A stretch of DNA of 64,000 nt from assembly GCF_000152985.1 (NCBI RefSeq), contig NZ_CH672395.1, forward strand, positions 62,001 to 126,000. The letters are read 5' to 3'. Under the pieces are notes generated by a model that did no database searches, had not been told where the DNA came from, and saw nothing but the letters and a program-made list of their open reading frames with translations. A program made the translations under genes and the position numbers. Below are positions 54,001-62,329 of the stretch, piece after piece; the stretch's first letter is position 1, and the number at the start of each line of letters is the position of its first letter. Source of the DNA: Leeuwenhoekiella blandensis MED217 (GTDB lineage Bacteria > Bacteroidota > Bacteroidia > Flavobacteriales > Flavobacteriaceae).

Positions 54001-54466
54001 GAAAGTGGTAGCTAATGCAATTAATGCGATGACCGCCAAGGATATCTCAACAATTGAAAATGAGGGGGAAATCACTGTGGACATTAATGGAAAAAGTGTT
54101 ACTTTGGCGCCCGAAGACGTAGAAATCACTTCACAAGATATTGAGGGGTGGTTAGTTGCAAGCAGTGGATCACTTACAGTGGCACTCGATGTTACTTTGA
54201 CAGACGAATTGAAGAACGAAGGTATCGCAAGAGAATTGGTGAACAGAATTCAGAATTTGAGAAAAGATTCAGGATTTGAGGTGACCGATAAAATTGAAGT
54301 ACAATTACAACGTGACGGTAAGGTCGAGCAAGCCGTTAACGACAACTTAGAATACATTAAAATGGAAACGCTCACCGCAAAACTCGACGTTGCAGAGCAA
54401 GTTACTAACGGTATAGCTATAGCATTTGACGATGTAGAAACAAAGCTGGCTATAAAAAAACAGTAA
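51056..54466 (+). CDS. ileS: isoleucyl-tRNA synthetase with GIHH signature
   Basis: A 1136-residue class I synthetase that charges tRNA-Ile. The first signature region reads GPPSANGMPGIHHVMARA, with GIHH at residues 57-60 where most class I enzymes have HxGH. The second signature KMSKR is at residues 684-688. The editing (CP1) domain lies about 190-400 and the anticodon-binding region after about 780. The length fits the longer, eukaryote-like type 2 group. It starts an operon-like series with dksA-like gene (7-nt spacer). Confidence 0.96.
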   Translation: MSTKFPEYKGLDLPKVAEEILAYWKENDIFEKSISTREGNEPYIFFEGPPSANGMPGIHHVMARAIKDIFCRFQTQKGKQVKRKAGWDTHGLPVELGVEKELGITKEDIGTKISVSEYNEACKNAVMRYTDVWNNLTEQMGYWVDMEDPYITYKPKYMETVWWLLKNIYNQGLIYKGYTIQPYSPKAGTGLSSHELNQPGTYQDVTDTTVTAQFKVIEDETYKASPLAAFDGTKYLMAWTTTPWTLPSNTALTVGKKIDYVLVKTFNQYTFEPIQVVIAKALVGKQFSKKFFAAESEEDFAKFSEEDKKIPYQILSEFKGSELLELRYEPVIDYVQPHDNPQDAYRVIAGDFVTTEDGTGIVHTSPTFGADDAMVAKQAEPQIPPMLVKDENGNLVPLVDLQGRFRPELKEFGGKYVKNEYYDDGEAPEKSVDVEIAIKLKEENKAFKVEKYVHSYPNCWRTDKPILYYPLDSWFIKVTDVRDRMHELNLGINWKPKATGEGRFGNWLANANDWNLSRSRYWGIPLPIWRTEDGKEEIIIGSVSELKEKIAKAVKAGVMDSDPFADFVPGDMSEANYDLIDLHKNVVDEIKLVSPSGKAMRREADLIDVWFDSGSMPYAQWHYPFENKEMVEETWRKADFIAEGVDQTRGWFYTLHAIATMTFDDVAYKNVVSNGLVLDKNGQKMSKRLGNAVDPFTTLNTFGPDATRWYMISNANPWDNLKFDLDGITEIQRKFFGTLYNTYSFFSLYANLDNFTYAEADIEWKDRPEIDRWILSELHTLIAQVEKFYSEYEPTKATRAISDFVQENLSNWFVRLSRRRYWKGEYAHDKISAYQTLYQCLVTVAKLGAPVAPFFMDRLYKDLNGLTNKEAAESVHLSDFPESNTAFIDTSLEHKMQKAQTISSLTLSLRAKEKIKVRQPLQRIMIPVLDEAQREEIMAVQDLIKSEVNVKAIELIDDASGILVKNIKPNFKVLGPRFGRDMKVVANAINAMTAKDISTIENEGEITVDINGKSVTLAPEDVEITSQDIEGWLVASSGSLTVALDVTLTDELKNEGIARELVNRIQNLRKDSGFEVTDKIEVQLQRDGKVEQAVNDNLEYIKMETLTAKLDVAEQVTNGIAIAFDDVETKLAIKKQ

Positions 54467-54473
54467 ACAACAC

Positions 54474-54857
54474 ATGGCGACAGACACTAAAGAACGTTAC
54501 AGTGATGCGGAATTAGAAGAATTTCGCGTGATCATTCAGCAGAAAATTGATAAGGCTCAGAACGACCTTGACCTTATTAAAAGTGCGTATATGAATGACG
54601 GTAACAATGGTACTGACGATACTTCTCCTACGTTTAAAGCCTTTGAAGAAGGAAGTGAGACTATGAGTAAAGAGGCAAATTCTGCACTCGCCATTCGTCA
54701 AGAAAAGTTTATACGTGACTTAAGAAATGCACTAAACCGTATTCAAAACAAAACTTATGGTATTTGCCGTGTAACCGGTAAACTTATCAATAAGGAGCGT
54801 TTAAAGTTAGTTCCTCATGCTACGTTGAGTATTGAAGCAAAGAACATGCAGAAATAA
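54474..54857 (+). CDS. TraR/DksA-like protein without zinc cysteines
   Basis: A 127-residue DksA/TraR-type regulator. The N-terminal coiled coil (about residues 10-90) is followed by the family C-terminal segment YGICRVTGKLINKERLKLVP (about 95-114). The usual four-Cys zinc finger is reduced to a single Cys, with T, N and others in the remaining positions. DksA proteins bind the RNA polymerase secondary channel with ppGpp; loss of the metal site is common in Bacteroidota relatives. It starts 7 nt after ileS. Confidence 0.87.
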   Translation: MATDTKERYSDAELEEFRVIIQQKIDKAQNDLDLIKSAYMNDGNNGTDDTSPTFKAFEEGSETMSKEANSALAIRQEKFIRDLRNALNRIQNKTYGICRVTGKLINKERLKLVPHATLSIEAKNMQK

Positions 54858-54880
54858 GACACGTCATTATTGTTTACAAA

Positions 54881-54912
54881 AACGCTTCAGGAATATTCTG
54901 GAGCGTTTTTTG
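54881..54912 (+). terminator. terminator after ileS-dksA
   Basis: AACGCTTCAG (54881-54890) pairs with CTGGAGCGTT (54898-54907, one G-U), followed by a T run. It ends about 14 nt before the next ATG. Confidence 0.75.
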
Positions 54913-54925
54913 TTTCTAGCAGCTT

Positions 54926-55558
54926 ATGAAGTACTTAAAAACATTGAATTTGTTTGTGGTTTTGTTTTGCGCAATGAGCGCAGCATTTGCCCAAAAGCAA
55001 ATGGTCTTGACAGAATCTGCAGGGCAACTCAAAGGCATTTTTATTGAGTCTGACCAGGTTTTTCAGATCTATGTGAAAACCACAAATTCTGACCAACTTG
55101 TCATCAGTACTGAAGTTGAAGGAGAAACCTTTGAAACGCTTGAGATCGATACTCGGCTTCAGAATGAATTGTTATATGTAACCACCGGAAGATCGGTAGG
55201 TTTTAAGGCGTTTGACGATAAATTGGCAGCACATAAAGTGCTTTCTGTGGTTTTGCATATTGAATTGCCCAAAAACAAGGAATTGTGGGTAAATTCCTCA
55301 CTGGCTTCTGTTGAAGCGCAGGGAGCGTTCAGTTATGTAAACTTAAATCTTTCCGGCGGAAGGGTAGACCTTTTAGATTTTAGTGGAAACGGTGTGGTTA
55401 ATACCCTTCGAGGTGCAATTGAAATTGAGACGCAAAATACAGAAGTGAAAGCTTCTAGCCGCAACGGAACGGTGGACGTAGCCTCAAGCCCAGTTCAGCT
55501 TTATGAACTTGTTTTAAAAACCGTTGATGGCGATATAAGCGTAAGCCAGTCTGAATAA
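54926..55558 (+). CDS. DUF4097-like exported adhesin-type protein
   Basis: A 210-residue exported protein. Signal peptide (about residues 1-20, SAAFAQK). The mature part is beta-rich with repeating short strands (VDLLDFSGNGVVNTLRGAIEIETQ, VKASSRNGTVDVASS), like the right-handed solenoid of DUF4097/putative adhesin proteins. A single domain, no anchor seen. It lies between the terminator and lspA, with 33 nt to the latter. Function unknown. Confidence 0.72.
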   Translation: MKYLKTLNLFVVLFCAMSAAFAQKQMVLTESAGQLKGIFIESDQVFQIYVKTTNSDQLVISTEVEGETFETLEIDTRLQNELLYVTTGRSVGFKAFDDKLAAHKVLSVVLHIELPKNKELWVNSSLASVEAQGAFSYVNLNLSGGRVDLLDFSGNGVVNTLRGAIEIETQNTEVKASSRNGTVDVASSPVQLYELVLKTVDGDISVSQSE

Positions 55559-55591
55559 ATTAAGTATTTTTACCGCTCTTAAATACAGCAC

Positions 55592-56197
55592 ATGTCATTA
55601 AAAAAGGCCGTAGGCATTATCGTTCTTGTTTTGCTTGTAGATCAAATAAGCAAGATTTATATAAAAACCCATTTTCAGTTACAGGAGCAGGTTGTTGTTT
55701 TTGAATGGTTTAAAATTCTTTTTGTTGAGAATGAAGGAATGGCCTGGGGTGCTAAAATTCCCGGGAACTACGGTAAAATTATTCTTACGCTTTTTAGAAT
55801 AGGGATTCTTCCGCTTATAGGGTATTGGTTATACGACAGTGTAAAAAAACACAGTTCGCGTATTCTTATCGTTGGGATCGCACTCATTTTTGCCGGTGCC
55901 TTTGGCAACATTATCGATTCTATTTTCTACGGAATTATATTCGACAGCAGTGCAGGCCAGCTTGCAACGTTTATGCCTGAGGATGGCGGTTACAGCAGCA
56001 TCTTTTACGGTCGTGTGGTAGATATGCTCTATTTCCCGATTTGGGAAGGTTACTTACCCGAATGGTTACCTATTTGGGGCGGAGATTACTTTACGTTTTT
56101 TAATGCGGTTTTTAATATTGCAGATATGGCGATTAGTACCGGAGTAGGTTTATTGCTGGTATTTAACAAGCGTGCTTTTTCAAAAGACTTAGAATAA
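55592..56197 (+). CDS. lspA: lipoprotein signal peptidase
   Basis: A 201-residue type II signal peptidase that removes signals from prolipoproteins. Four membrane spans; the catalytic Asp residues are in FAGAFGNIIDSIFYG (about residue 110) and FFNAVFNIADMAISTG (about 178). A Bacteroidota-type insertion with Trp/Gly-rich stretches (about 140-165) separates the two. It converges with the histidine kinase after 6 nt. Confidence 0.95.
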   Translation: MSLKKAVGIIVLVLLVDQISKIYIKTHFQLQEQVVVFEWFKILFVENEGMAWGAKIPGNYGKIILTLFRIGILPLIGYWLYDSVKKHSSRILIVGIALIFAGAFGNIIDSIFYGIIFDSSAGQLATFMPEDGGYSSIFYGRVVDMLYFPIWEGYLPEWLPIWGGDYFTFFNAVFNIADMAISTGVGLLLVFNKRAFSKDLE

Positions 56198-56203
56198 TCT
56201 CGC

Positions 56204-57343
56204 TTAAAGGGTGATGGTAAATTTAGTTCCGTAGCCTGGCTTACTGGTTACTTCGATCTTTCCGCCTAGGGCTTCCACTTCATTTTTTACAATAAACAAG
56301 CCAACAGATTCACTATTGTTTGTGTTGTCTGAACTGCGTGTCATATGAAAAAGTTGATCCTTATTAGGGCCTAAGTCATAACCCTTGCCGTTATCTTCTA
56401 CAATTAGCGAAAGTTTCTTTTTATTTTCAAGGCAGTAGGCTTTGATCTCGGGTTTGCGTGACCCACTTTTATTGAGGATCCCGTTTTTGATGAGCGTGTA
56501 TAAAATGTTGTTCAAAAATTCCGGATTATACTCAATTACCGGGATTTCAGAAAAATCTGAATATAAATAAGCTTCTTCTTTCTCGATCAGCGGGCGCAGT
56601 TTGCTCTTTATGCGTTCAAAAGCTTCTTCTAAATTCACCTTTTTAAGCGGTTCTGAAGCTCTGTTTTGTATAGAAACCACTTCATTTAAACGTGCAACGG
56701 TACCGTTAAGACTTTCTGCAATTTCTTTATAATTATTAAAAAGCTCTTTTTGATCTTGTGGAAGCTTGGTAACATCAACCAACTGACTGGTAAGCTCCAG
56801 GTTGTTAACGTGCGATTTGATGTTGTGCGACACATAATCTGCAAAGGTAAACAGGCGTGAGTTGTTGGCTTCTACCGTTTCGATAGCTTTTTCCAGCATA
56901 AGTTCGCGTTCTTTCTCTTTGTCAACATTCACAACAACACCTTTAAGACCAATAACTTTTCCTTTTGCGTCAAGCGCGGGTCTTGATATGGCGTGTGCCC
57001 AAAAGGATTTGTTAGTATAGGTCATCATTTTAATCACCTTGTCAAACACCGGAGTTCCGTTAGAAAGATCGTTAAAACTTTTGATCACGTCGTCATGATA
57101 GTCCATATCAAAAAAATGCAGCGCGTGCTTCAAAGAAGGTTTATAGGTGTCTGGAGCTTCAAGAATGCTACGCATTTGCTTATCTATAAAACTCTTTTTG
57201 TTTACAAAGTCGATGCGCCAACTTCCGGCACCAACCATCGCAGCGATTTGCTCGTAAAAAAAGTTTTCCTCCTGGTCCTTAGGTTCTGGATTGGGCGTTT
57301 TATCAAAAAAGGAAAAAAATCTATTTTGAGCTTTTTTAGACAT
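56204..57343 (-). CDS. PAS-domain histidine kinase
   Basis: A 379-residue soluble sensor kinase. The N-terminal PAS domain (about residues 30-145, with a PAC-like motif VIGLKGVVVNVDKEKERE) leads into the dimerisation region with the phospho-His in YVSHNIKSHVNNLE (about 170-183). The HATPase_c domain is in the C-terminal part (N-box ILYTLIKNGIL, G-box VEDNGKGYDLG, GLFIVKNEVEALGGKI). No signal peptide or membrane span, and no response regulator gene adjoins it, so the partner is elsewhere. Confidence 0.87.
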   Translation of the reverse strand: MSKKAQNRFFSFFDKTPNPEPKDQEENFFYEQIAAMVGAGSWRIDFVNKKSFIDKQMRSILEAPDTYKPSLKHALHFFDMDYHDDVIKSFNDLSNGTPVFDKVIKMMTYTNKSFWAHAISRPALDAKGKVIGLKGVVVNVDKEKERELMLEKAIETVEANNSRLFTFADYVSHNIKSHVNNLELTSQLVDVTKLPQDQKELFNNYKEIAESLNGTVARLNEVVSIQNRASEPLKKVNLEEAFERIKSKLRPLIEKEEAYLYSDFSEIPVIEYNPEFLNNILYTLIKNGILNKSGSRKPEIKAYCLENKKKLSLIVEDNGKGYDLGPNKDQLFHMTRSSDNTNNSESVGLFIVKNEVEALGGKIEVTSKPGYGTKFTITL

Positions 57344-57398
57344 GGGTTAAATCGTGTTTGAAAAGGGGGTTGAATATAATGAAAAAAATCCTGTTGGT

Positions 57399-57959
57399 TT
57401 AAAACGTGTAGATTTTATCTGGTGTAATACAGTGGGTTAGGGCAATGTCATCAATGTTAGTTGGGAGTTCTTCTTCGGCTTCAAAAAACGAAAGACCGAT
57501 CTTCAGACAAGATGGCTTACAGTTTTTTAAAAACCGATCATAAAAGCCTTTTCCGTAGCCTAATCGATTTCCTCTTTTGTCAAATGCTAAAAGCGGAATA
57601 AAAACAACATCTAATTGTTCAGGCTGCATTTGAATGCCGTTTTGCGGCTCAGGAATTCCCCAGGCATTGGTTTTGAGCAGCGTGCTGTCTGTAAGTAGAT
57701 AATGCGTCATGGATGCAGACTTAAAATCGCTTTTTGAAAGCACAATGTTTTTGTCCTTTCCGCTTAAGATATTCAATATGTATTCGGTGTTGATTTCTTT
57801 CAGCTTTTCAATACTTAAGAAAAGATGATAAAATTCAAAATCCCAAATGTCGAGTTGAAGCAAGTTATTGGCGATGGCAAGGCTTTTGTCGTCACAGTTT
57901 TCCGCAGAAAGCGTCGCCCGCAAGTCTTTATATTTTGCTCGATAATCAGATTTATTCAT
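57399..57959 (-). CDS. 5-formyltetrahydrofolate cyclo-ligase
   Basis: A 186-residue enzyme making 5,10-methenyl-THF from 5-formyl-THF and ATP. The conserved PLLAFDKRGNRLGYGKGFYDRFL segment (about residues 114-136) is diagnostic. It is the last gene of a four-gene minus-strand run (RimB-like, RimK, M14-like, this one) and shares 1 nt with the M14-like gene. Folate function is not obviously connected to the RimK-type genes. Confidence 0.9.
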   Translation of the reverse strand: MNKSDYRAKYKDLRATLSAENCDDKSLAIANNLLQLDIWDFEFYHLFLSIEKLKEINTEYILNILSGKDKNIVLSKSDFKSASMTHYLLTDSTLLKTNAWGIPEPQNGIQMQPEQLDVVFIPLLAFDKRGNRLGYGKGFYDRFLKNCKPSCLKIGLSFFEAEEELPTNIDDIALTHCITPDKIYTF

Positions 57960-58936
57960 CAGTCGACTAAAGCTGTTGAAATATGAAAAATTGCATCACC
58001 TTGATAGACAAGCGAAGCTTCATTGGTGTTGATGATATAGCCATCATTTGAGGCTTTTACCTTGTGTCTAAAGGTTCCGTAGGGATCTGTAATTGTCGCG
58101 ATCACTTCGTTTTTTTCTACAAAATCTCCACAGGTGCTCTTTAAATGTAAGAGTCCGCTGTACTTCGCGCGCAGCCAGGTGCTGCTTTGAATTATGATGG
58201 AATCTTTGGTCTGCTCAGGTACTACAAAATCTTTATCAAGCATTTTAAGATGATCTAAAATGCGCATAACGCCATGAACGCCGGCACGAGCGATGTCTTT
58301 ATCGCTTATTTGAGATTTTCCGCCTTCAAACAGCAAAACAGGAGTACCCATTTTTGCGCACGTAGAGCGGTAGGATTTTGTGATGTTCTTAGAATACACG
58401 ATAAATGGAGCTCCAAAAATTTGAGCGTACGGCATCAGCTCTTTTTTGTCAGGATCTACGCGTATTTGAGCCACATTAAAGCGGCTTCCGCCACCGGTGT
58501 GAAAGTCTAAGCAGAAATCGGCCAAAGGCAAAATCTTGTTAGTAAACTGATAGGCAAATCTACTGGCTAGCGAGCCATTTTGCGTTCCCGGAAAAACCCG
58601 ATTTAAATCCCTTCCGTCAGGAAAAGCGCGTTCCATATTGAGGAAACCAAACACATTGATCACAGGAATACAGATAATAGTACCCCGAGCAGGCTTATTG
58701 ATCTTTTTTGAAATCACCTGTCTTACGATCTCAACACCGTTGATCTCATCACCGTGAATCCCGGCAGTGATCAACACACAAGGACCGGGCTTTTTTGAAC
58801 GTTGTATGATGATAGGCACTTCTACCGAAGTGGTGGTGTACAGTTTTGCTAAGTTGAAGTTTAAGGTGCGTTTTTGCCCGGGCGCGATTTTCTCACCCAA
58901 AATGTGCAGCACATTCTTGTCATCAAAACCAGTCAT
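57959..58936 (-). CDS. succinylglutamate desuccinylase/aspartoacylase family (M14-like)
   Basis: A 325-residue zinc hydrolase. Zinc ligands are seen as His and Glu in TAGIHGDEINGVE (about residues 57-69) and His in CLDFHTGGGSRFN (about 137-149). A C-terminal domain (about 235-325) resembles a biotinyl/lipoyl-like beta-barrel found in this group. Family members cleave amide bonds of acyl amino acids. The neighbours RimK and RimB suggest action on glutamate-modified proteins or peptides (inference). Confidence 0.86.
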   Translation of the reverse strand: MTGFDDKNVLHILGEKIAPGQKRTLNFNLAKLYTTTSVEVPIIIQRSKKPGPCVLITAGIHGDEINGVEIVRQVISKKINKPARGTIICIPVINVFGFLNMERAFPDGRDLNRVFPGTQNGSLASRFAYQFTNKILPLADFCLDFHTGGGSRFNVAQIRVDPDKKELMPYAQIFGAPFIVYSKNITKSYRSTCAKMGTPVLLFEGGKSQISDKDIARAGVHGVMRILDHLKMLDKDFVVPEQTKDSIIIQSSTWLRAKYSGLLHLKSTCGDFVEKNEVIATITDPYGTFRHKVKASNDGYIINTNEASLVYQGDAIFHISTALVD

Positions 58937-58938
58937 AA

Positions 58939-59811
58939 CTATATTCCGCGTTCAATATATCGAATGATGCTTTTGGCGATATCTTTTCCTGTAGCCTTCT
59001 CGATACCTTCCAGTCCTGGGGAAGAATTTACTTCAAGAATAAGCGGCCCACGTGCACTTTGTAGCATATCTACACCGGCAACACCAAGCCCCATGGCTTT
59101 GGCAGCTTTAATCGCTGCATTTTCTTCTTCGTCAGACAAGGTGATCACTTCTGCCGTACCGCCACGGTGTAAGTTAGAACGGAATTCTCCTTCCTTACCT
59201 TGACGCTTCATCGCGCCTACAACCTGACCGTCAATCACAAAAGCTCTGATGTCTGCACCTTTAGCTTCTTTAATAAACTCTTGAACGATAACACGAGCTT
59301 GCAAGCCATTAAAAGCTTCAATAACCGACTCTGCTGCATTTTTAGTTTCTGCTAAAACCACACCCAGACCCTGAGTTCCCTCAAGCAATTTGATGATTAA
59401 TGGAGCGCCGCCTACGTGATCGATGATCTCTTCAACATCACGGCTGTAGTTTGTAAATACGGTTTTAGGGAGACCCAATCGCGCACGTGAAAGTATTTGT
59501 AAACTGCGCAATTTATCGCGACTGCGCACCAGTGCTTGAGATTCGGTTGTGGTAAAACAGCCCATCATCTCAAACTGACGTACCACAGCAGTACCATAAT
59601 AGGTGATCGAAGCGCCAATGCGTGGGATTATCGCTTCGGTATCAGAAAGGTATCTGCCTTTATAGTAAACCGAAGGTTTTTTCTTTTCTATAATTAAGTC
59701 GCATTTAAGCGGATCTATAACTTCTACGTTATGCTTGCGCTTTTTTGCAGCTTCAATAAGGCGTGCTGTAGAGTAAAGATTAGAGTTTCTAGATAATATC
59801 TTTAGATTCAT
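58939..59811 (-). CDS. rimK: RimK family ATP-grasp ligase
   Basis: A 290-residue ATP-grasp enzyme. Conserved segments: [27 protein letters not shown] (about residues 130-149, ATP lid), [20 protein letters not shown] and [15 protein letters not shown] (about 262-276). RimK ligases add glutamate residues to the C-terminus of ribosomal protein S6 or similar acceptors. It overlaps the RimB-like gene by 4 nt (ATGA). Confidence 0.92.
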   Translation of the reverse strand: MNLKILSRNSNLYSTARLIEAAKKRKHNVEVIDPLKCDLIIEKKKPSVYYKGRYLSDTEAIIPRIGASITYYGTAVVRQFEMMGCFTTTESQALVRSRDKLRSLQILSRARLGLPKTVFTNYSRDVEEIIDHVGGAPLIIKLLEGTQGLGVVLAETKNAAESVIEAFNGLQARVIVQEFIKEAKGADIRAFVIDGQVVGAMKRQGKEGEFRSNLHRGGTAEVITLSDEEENAAIKAAKAMGLGVAGVDMLQSARGPLILEVNSSPGLEGIEKATGKDIAKSIIRYIERGI

Positions 59812-60233
59812 AAGGCTTTTTGAGCGTGAGACACATCGGTCAATTCGGTGTCAACAATAAATTTTTTGGTGAGAAATTTACGACCGATCAACACCGGGAA
59901 CCGCATATCTTCACGAGAACTTAGGGTAAGCGAAATTTTATATACTTTTTGAAATAAGCGAATATTACTTTGTACCACATAACGGTATTGAATCTCTCCA
60001 TTACTGCTTTTAACAGCGGTAATATCATACGACTCAAATCTCATTTCTTTTCCATTATATTCCGGATGCTTGGGATCTAGAAAAGTACAAAGCAACACAT
60101 TTTCTTCTTCACGTATATGGTTGCAATGAATAGACGAGGTGTAGGCGCCGGTGTCGATCTTAATATCGATATCTGCTATGCCCAGTGCAGGAAAGTCTGC
60201 GCGGTCTGTACGGCCTATTACTACTTTTTCCAT
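59808..60233 (-). CDS. RimB-like retropepsin-fold protease (DUF785)
   Basis: A 141-residue protein of the DUF785 family, described as ATP-dependent zinc protease or RimB. The aspartic-protease-like motif is [13 protein letters not shown] (about residues 25-37), and the [15 protein letters not shown] segment (about 108-122) is conserved. In Pseudomonas RimB trims the glutamate tail added by RimK. The ATG at 60233 ([11 protein letters not shown]) is preferred over an in-frame start at 60299. First gene of the run; no clear promoter box was seen. Confidence 0.83.
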   Translation of the reverse strand: MEKVVIGRTDRADFPALGIADIDIKIDTGAYTSSIHCNHIREEENVLLCTFLDPKHPEYNGKEMRFESYDITAVKSSNGEIQYRYVVQSNIRLFQKVYKISLTLSSREDMRFPVLIGRKFLTKKFIVDTELTDVSHAQKAL

Positions 60234-60350
60234 ATTCTGCAATTTACTAAAAGCATATTTCTTTTTTTGCAGTACCTTATTTAAAACTAGGTTAAACAAT
60301 TTATCATTCAGTAATAAAGAGCTACAATTGGTCTGTAAATATACTATGTT

Positions 60351-60412
60351 CTTGGCAGCGCCAAAGGGTTTAATATGCTGAGGCCTAACCTGAAATAAAA
60401 ATTTGTTCTTTA
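60351..60412 (+). repeat. dispersed intergenic repeat, copy F
   Basis: CTTGGCAGCGCCAAAGGG followed by TTTAATATGCTGAGGCC, then a diverged middle. Further similarity may extend towards 60470 (TTGCCTAAGGC). It lies between the RimB-like gene and uvrC; the gap 60234-60509 shows nothing else. Confidence 0.65.
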
Positions 60413-60509
60413 CTGAAGCCTTAATCGCTTGATTTGAGATGATTGCCTAAGGCTTTACTTAGGTTCTGTAAAGGCAGGTTAATAAATTTTTTTAGCGCGG
60501 GATAAGCCG

Positions 60510-60517
60510 TAAATTTG
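60510..60517 (+). promoter_or_regulatory. -7 box for uvrC, start-deciding
   Basis: TAAATTTG matches TAnnTTTG exactly, and the TTG at 60515 lies inside it. The ATG at 60524 is therefore the start, with almost no leader. Confidence 0.65.
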
Positions 60518-60523
60518 GTTGGT

Positions 60524-62329
60524 ATGGAAACCCCTGATTTAGAAATACAGCTTAAAACCTTGCCCAGCAGCCCCGGCGTTTATCAATATTATGATAAAAA
60601 GGGAAAACTGCTCTATGTAGGTAAAGCAAAGAATTTGAAGAAGCGTGTTTCTTCTTATTTCAATAAAAAGCACGACAACGCCCGCACACATATGCTGGTC
60701 AAGAAGATCGTTACCATAAAGCATATTGTGGTCAACAGTGAGACTGATGCACTCTTGCTGGAAAATAATATGATAAAAAATTATCAGCCTAAGTATAATG
60801 TGATGCTTAAGGATGATAAAAGTTATCCTTGGATTTGTATCAAAAATGAACGTTTTCCTAGGGTTTTTCCCACACGCCGACTTATAAAAGACGGTAGTGA
60901 GTACTACGGGCCTTACACGAGTATGAAAACGGTGCACACCTTACTCGATTTGATCAAAGGCCTTTACCCGTTGCGCACCTGCAATTACGATTTATCTAAA
61001 GAAAAGATAGAATCTGGCAAGTACAAGGTGTGTTTAGAGTATCATTTGGGCAATTGTCTGGGACCTTGCGAGGATAAAATTTCAGCAAAAACCTATCACG
61101 ACAATATAGATGCGATTCGGGATATTGTAAAGGGAAATTTTAAAGATTCTTTGCATCGCTTCAGATCACAAATGAAAGCGCACGCCGAAGCGATGGAGTT
61201 TGAAGATGCGCAGCGTATCAAAGAAAAGATCGAGGTGCTTGAAGGCTACCAAGCCAAAAGTACGGTGGTGAATCCGTCGATCAATAATGTAGATGTATTT
61301 AGTATCGTTTCTGATGAGGGCTATGGCTATGTCAACTTTTTACAGCTATCGCACGGGGCGATCATTAGATCACATACGCTAGAACTGAAAAAGAAATTAG
61401 ACGAGTCTGATGCAGAACTTTTGGCTATAGGAATCATCGAGATCAGGCAGCGCTTTAACTCGCAGTCTTCAGAAATTTATGTGCCTTTTGATCTTGATTT
61501 GGGAGATGGAATACGGGTAACGGTGCCTAAGCTTGGAGACAAAAAACGCATTGTAGAACTCTCTGAGCGTAACGCAAAGTACTTCAGAATGGAGCGTTTT
61601 AAACAGACAAAAATCGTAGATCCTGACCGCCACGTCAACCGCCTTATGGCACAGATGAAGTCAGATTTGCGCCTTTCGGTTGAGCCGCGGCATATCGAAT
61701 GTTTTGACAACTCTAATATTCAAGGGACAAATCCCGTTGCGGCCTGTGTGGTCTTCAAAGACGGAAAACCCAGCAAAAAAGATTATCGTAAATTTAATAT
61801 CAAGACTGTAACAGGCCCTGATGATTTTGCGTCTATGGAAGAGGTGGTTTTTAGAAGATACCGAAGATTATTGAATGAAGATGAACCTCTGCCACAATTG
61901 ATCATCGTTGATGGTGGTAAAGGGCAATTGTCGTCTGGAGTAAAAGCTTTAGAAGCCCTAGGCTTACGCGGAAAGATCGCGATCATCGGGATTGCAAAGC
62001 GTCTCGAAGAATTGTTTTATCCGGGAGATTCAATACCGCTGTATCTTGATAAGAAAAGTGAAACCTTAAAAGTAATACAGCAATTGCGTAATGAAGCGCA
62101 CCGCTTTGGGATCACATTTCATAGAAATCAACGCAGTAAAGCGGCAATAAATACCGAACTTGAGACTATTCCCGGAATAGGAGAAAAAACGGTTATTGAA
62201 TTGTTGCGACATTTTAGATCGGTGAGTAAGGTAAAAAAAGCTTCAGCAGCGGCTTTAAGCGAAGTCATCGGGCCGGCAAAGGCAAAAATTATAATCAATC
62301 ATTATCAGCAATCTGCAAATGAAAATTAA
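60524..62329 (+). CDS. uvrC: excinuclease ABC subunit C
   Basis: A 601-residue nucleotide excision repair nuclease. The N-terminal GIY-YIG domain (GVYQYYDKKGKLLYVGKAKNL, about residues 18-38) is followed by the UVR motif (EAMEFEDAQRIKEKIEVL, about 222-239), the RNase H-like C-terminal nuclease domain (ECFDNSNIQGTNPVAACVVF, about 392-411) and helix-hairpin-helix units near the C-terminus (LETIPGIGEKTVIELL, FRSVSKVKKAS). Start at the ATG at 60524, as the upstream TTG lies in the promoter. It overlaps the patatin gene by 11 nt. Confidence 0.95.
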   Translation: METPDLEIQLKTLPSSPGVYQYYDKKGKLLYVGKAKNLKKRVSSYFNKKHDNARTHMLVKKIVTIKHIVVNSETDALLLENNMIKNYQPKYNVMLKDDKSYPWICIKNERFPRVFPTRRLIKDGSEYYGPYTSMKTVHTLLDLIKGLYPLRTCNYDLSKEKIESGKYKVCLEYHLGNCLGPCEDKISAKTYHDNIDAIRDIVKGNFKDSLHRFRSQMKAHAEAMEFEDAQRIKEKIEVLEGYQAKSTVVNPSINNVDVFSIVSDEGYGYVNFLQLSHGAIIRSHTLELKKKLDESDAELLAIGIIEIRQRFNSQSSEIYVPFDLDLGDGIRVTVPKLGDKKRIVELSERNAKYFRMERFKQTKIVDPDRHVNRLMAQMKSDLRLSVEPRHIECFDNSNIQGTNPVAACVVFKDGKPSKKDYRKFNIKTVTGPDDFASMEEVVFRRYRRLLNEDEPLPQLIIVDGGKGQLSSGVKALEALGLRGKIAIIGIAKRLEELFYPGDSIPLYLDKKSETLKVIQQLRNEAHRFGITFHRNQRSKAAINTELETIPGIGEKTVIELLRHFRSVSKVKKASAAALSEVIGPAKAKIIINHYQQSANEN

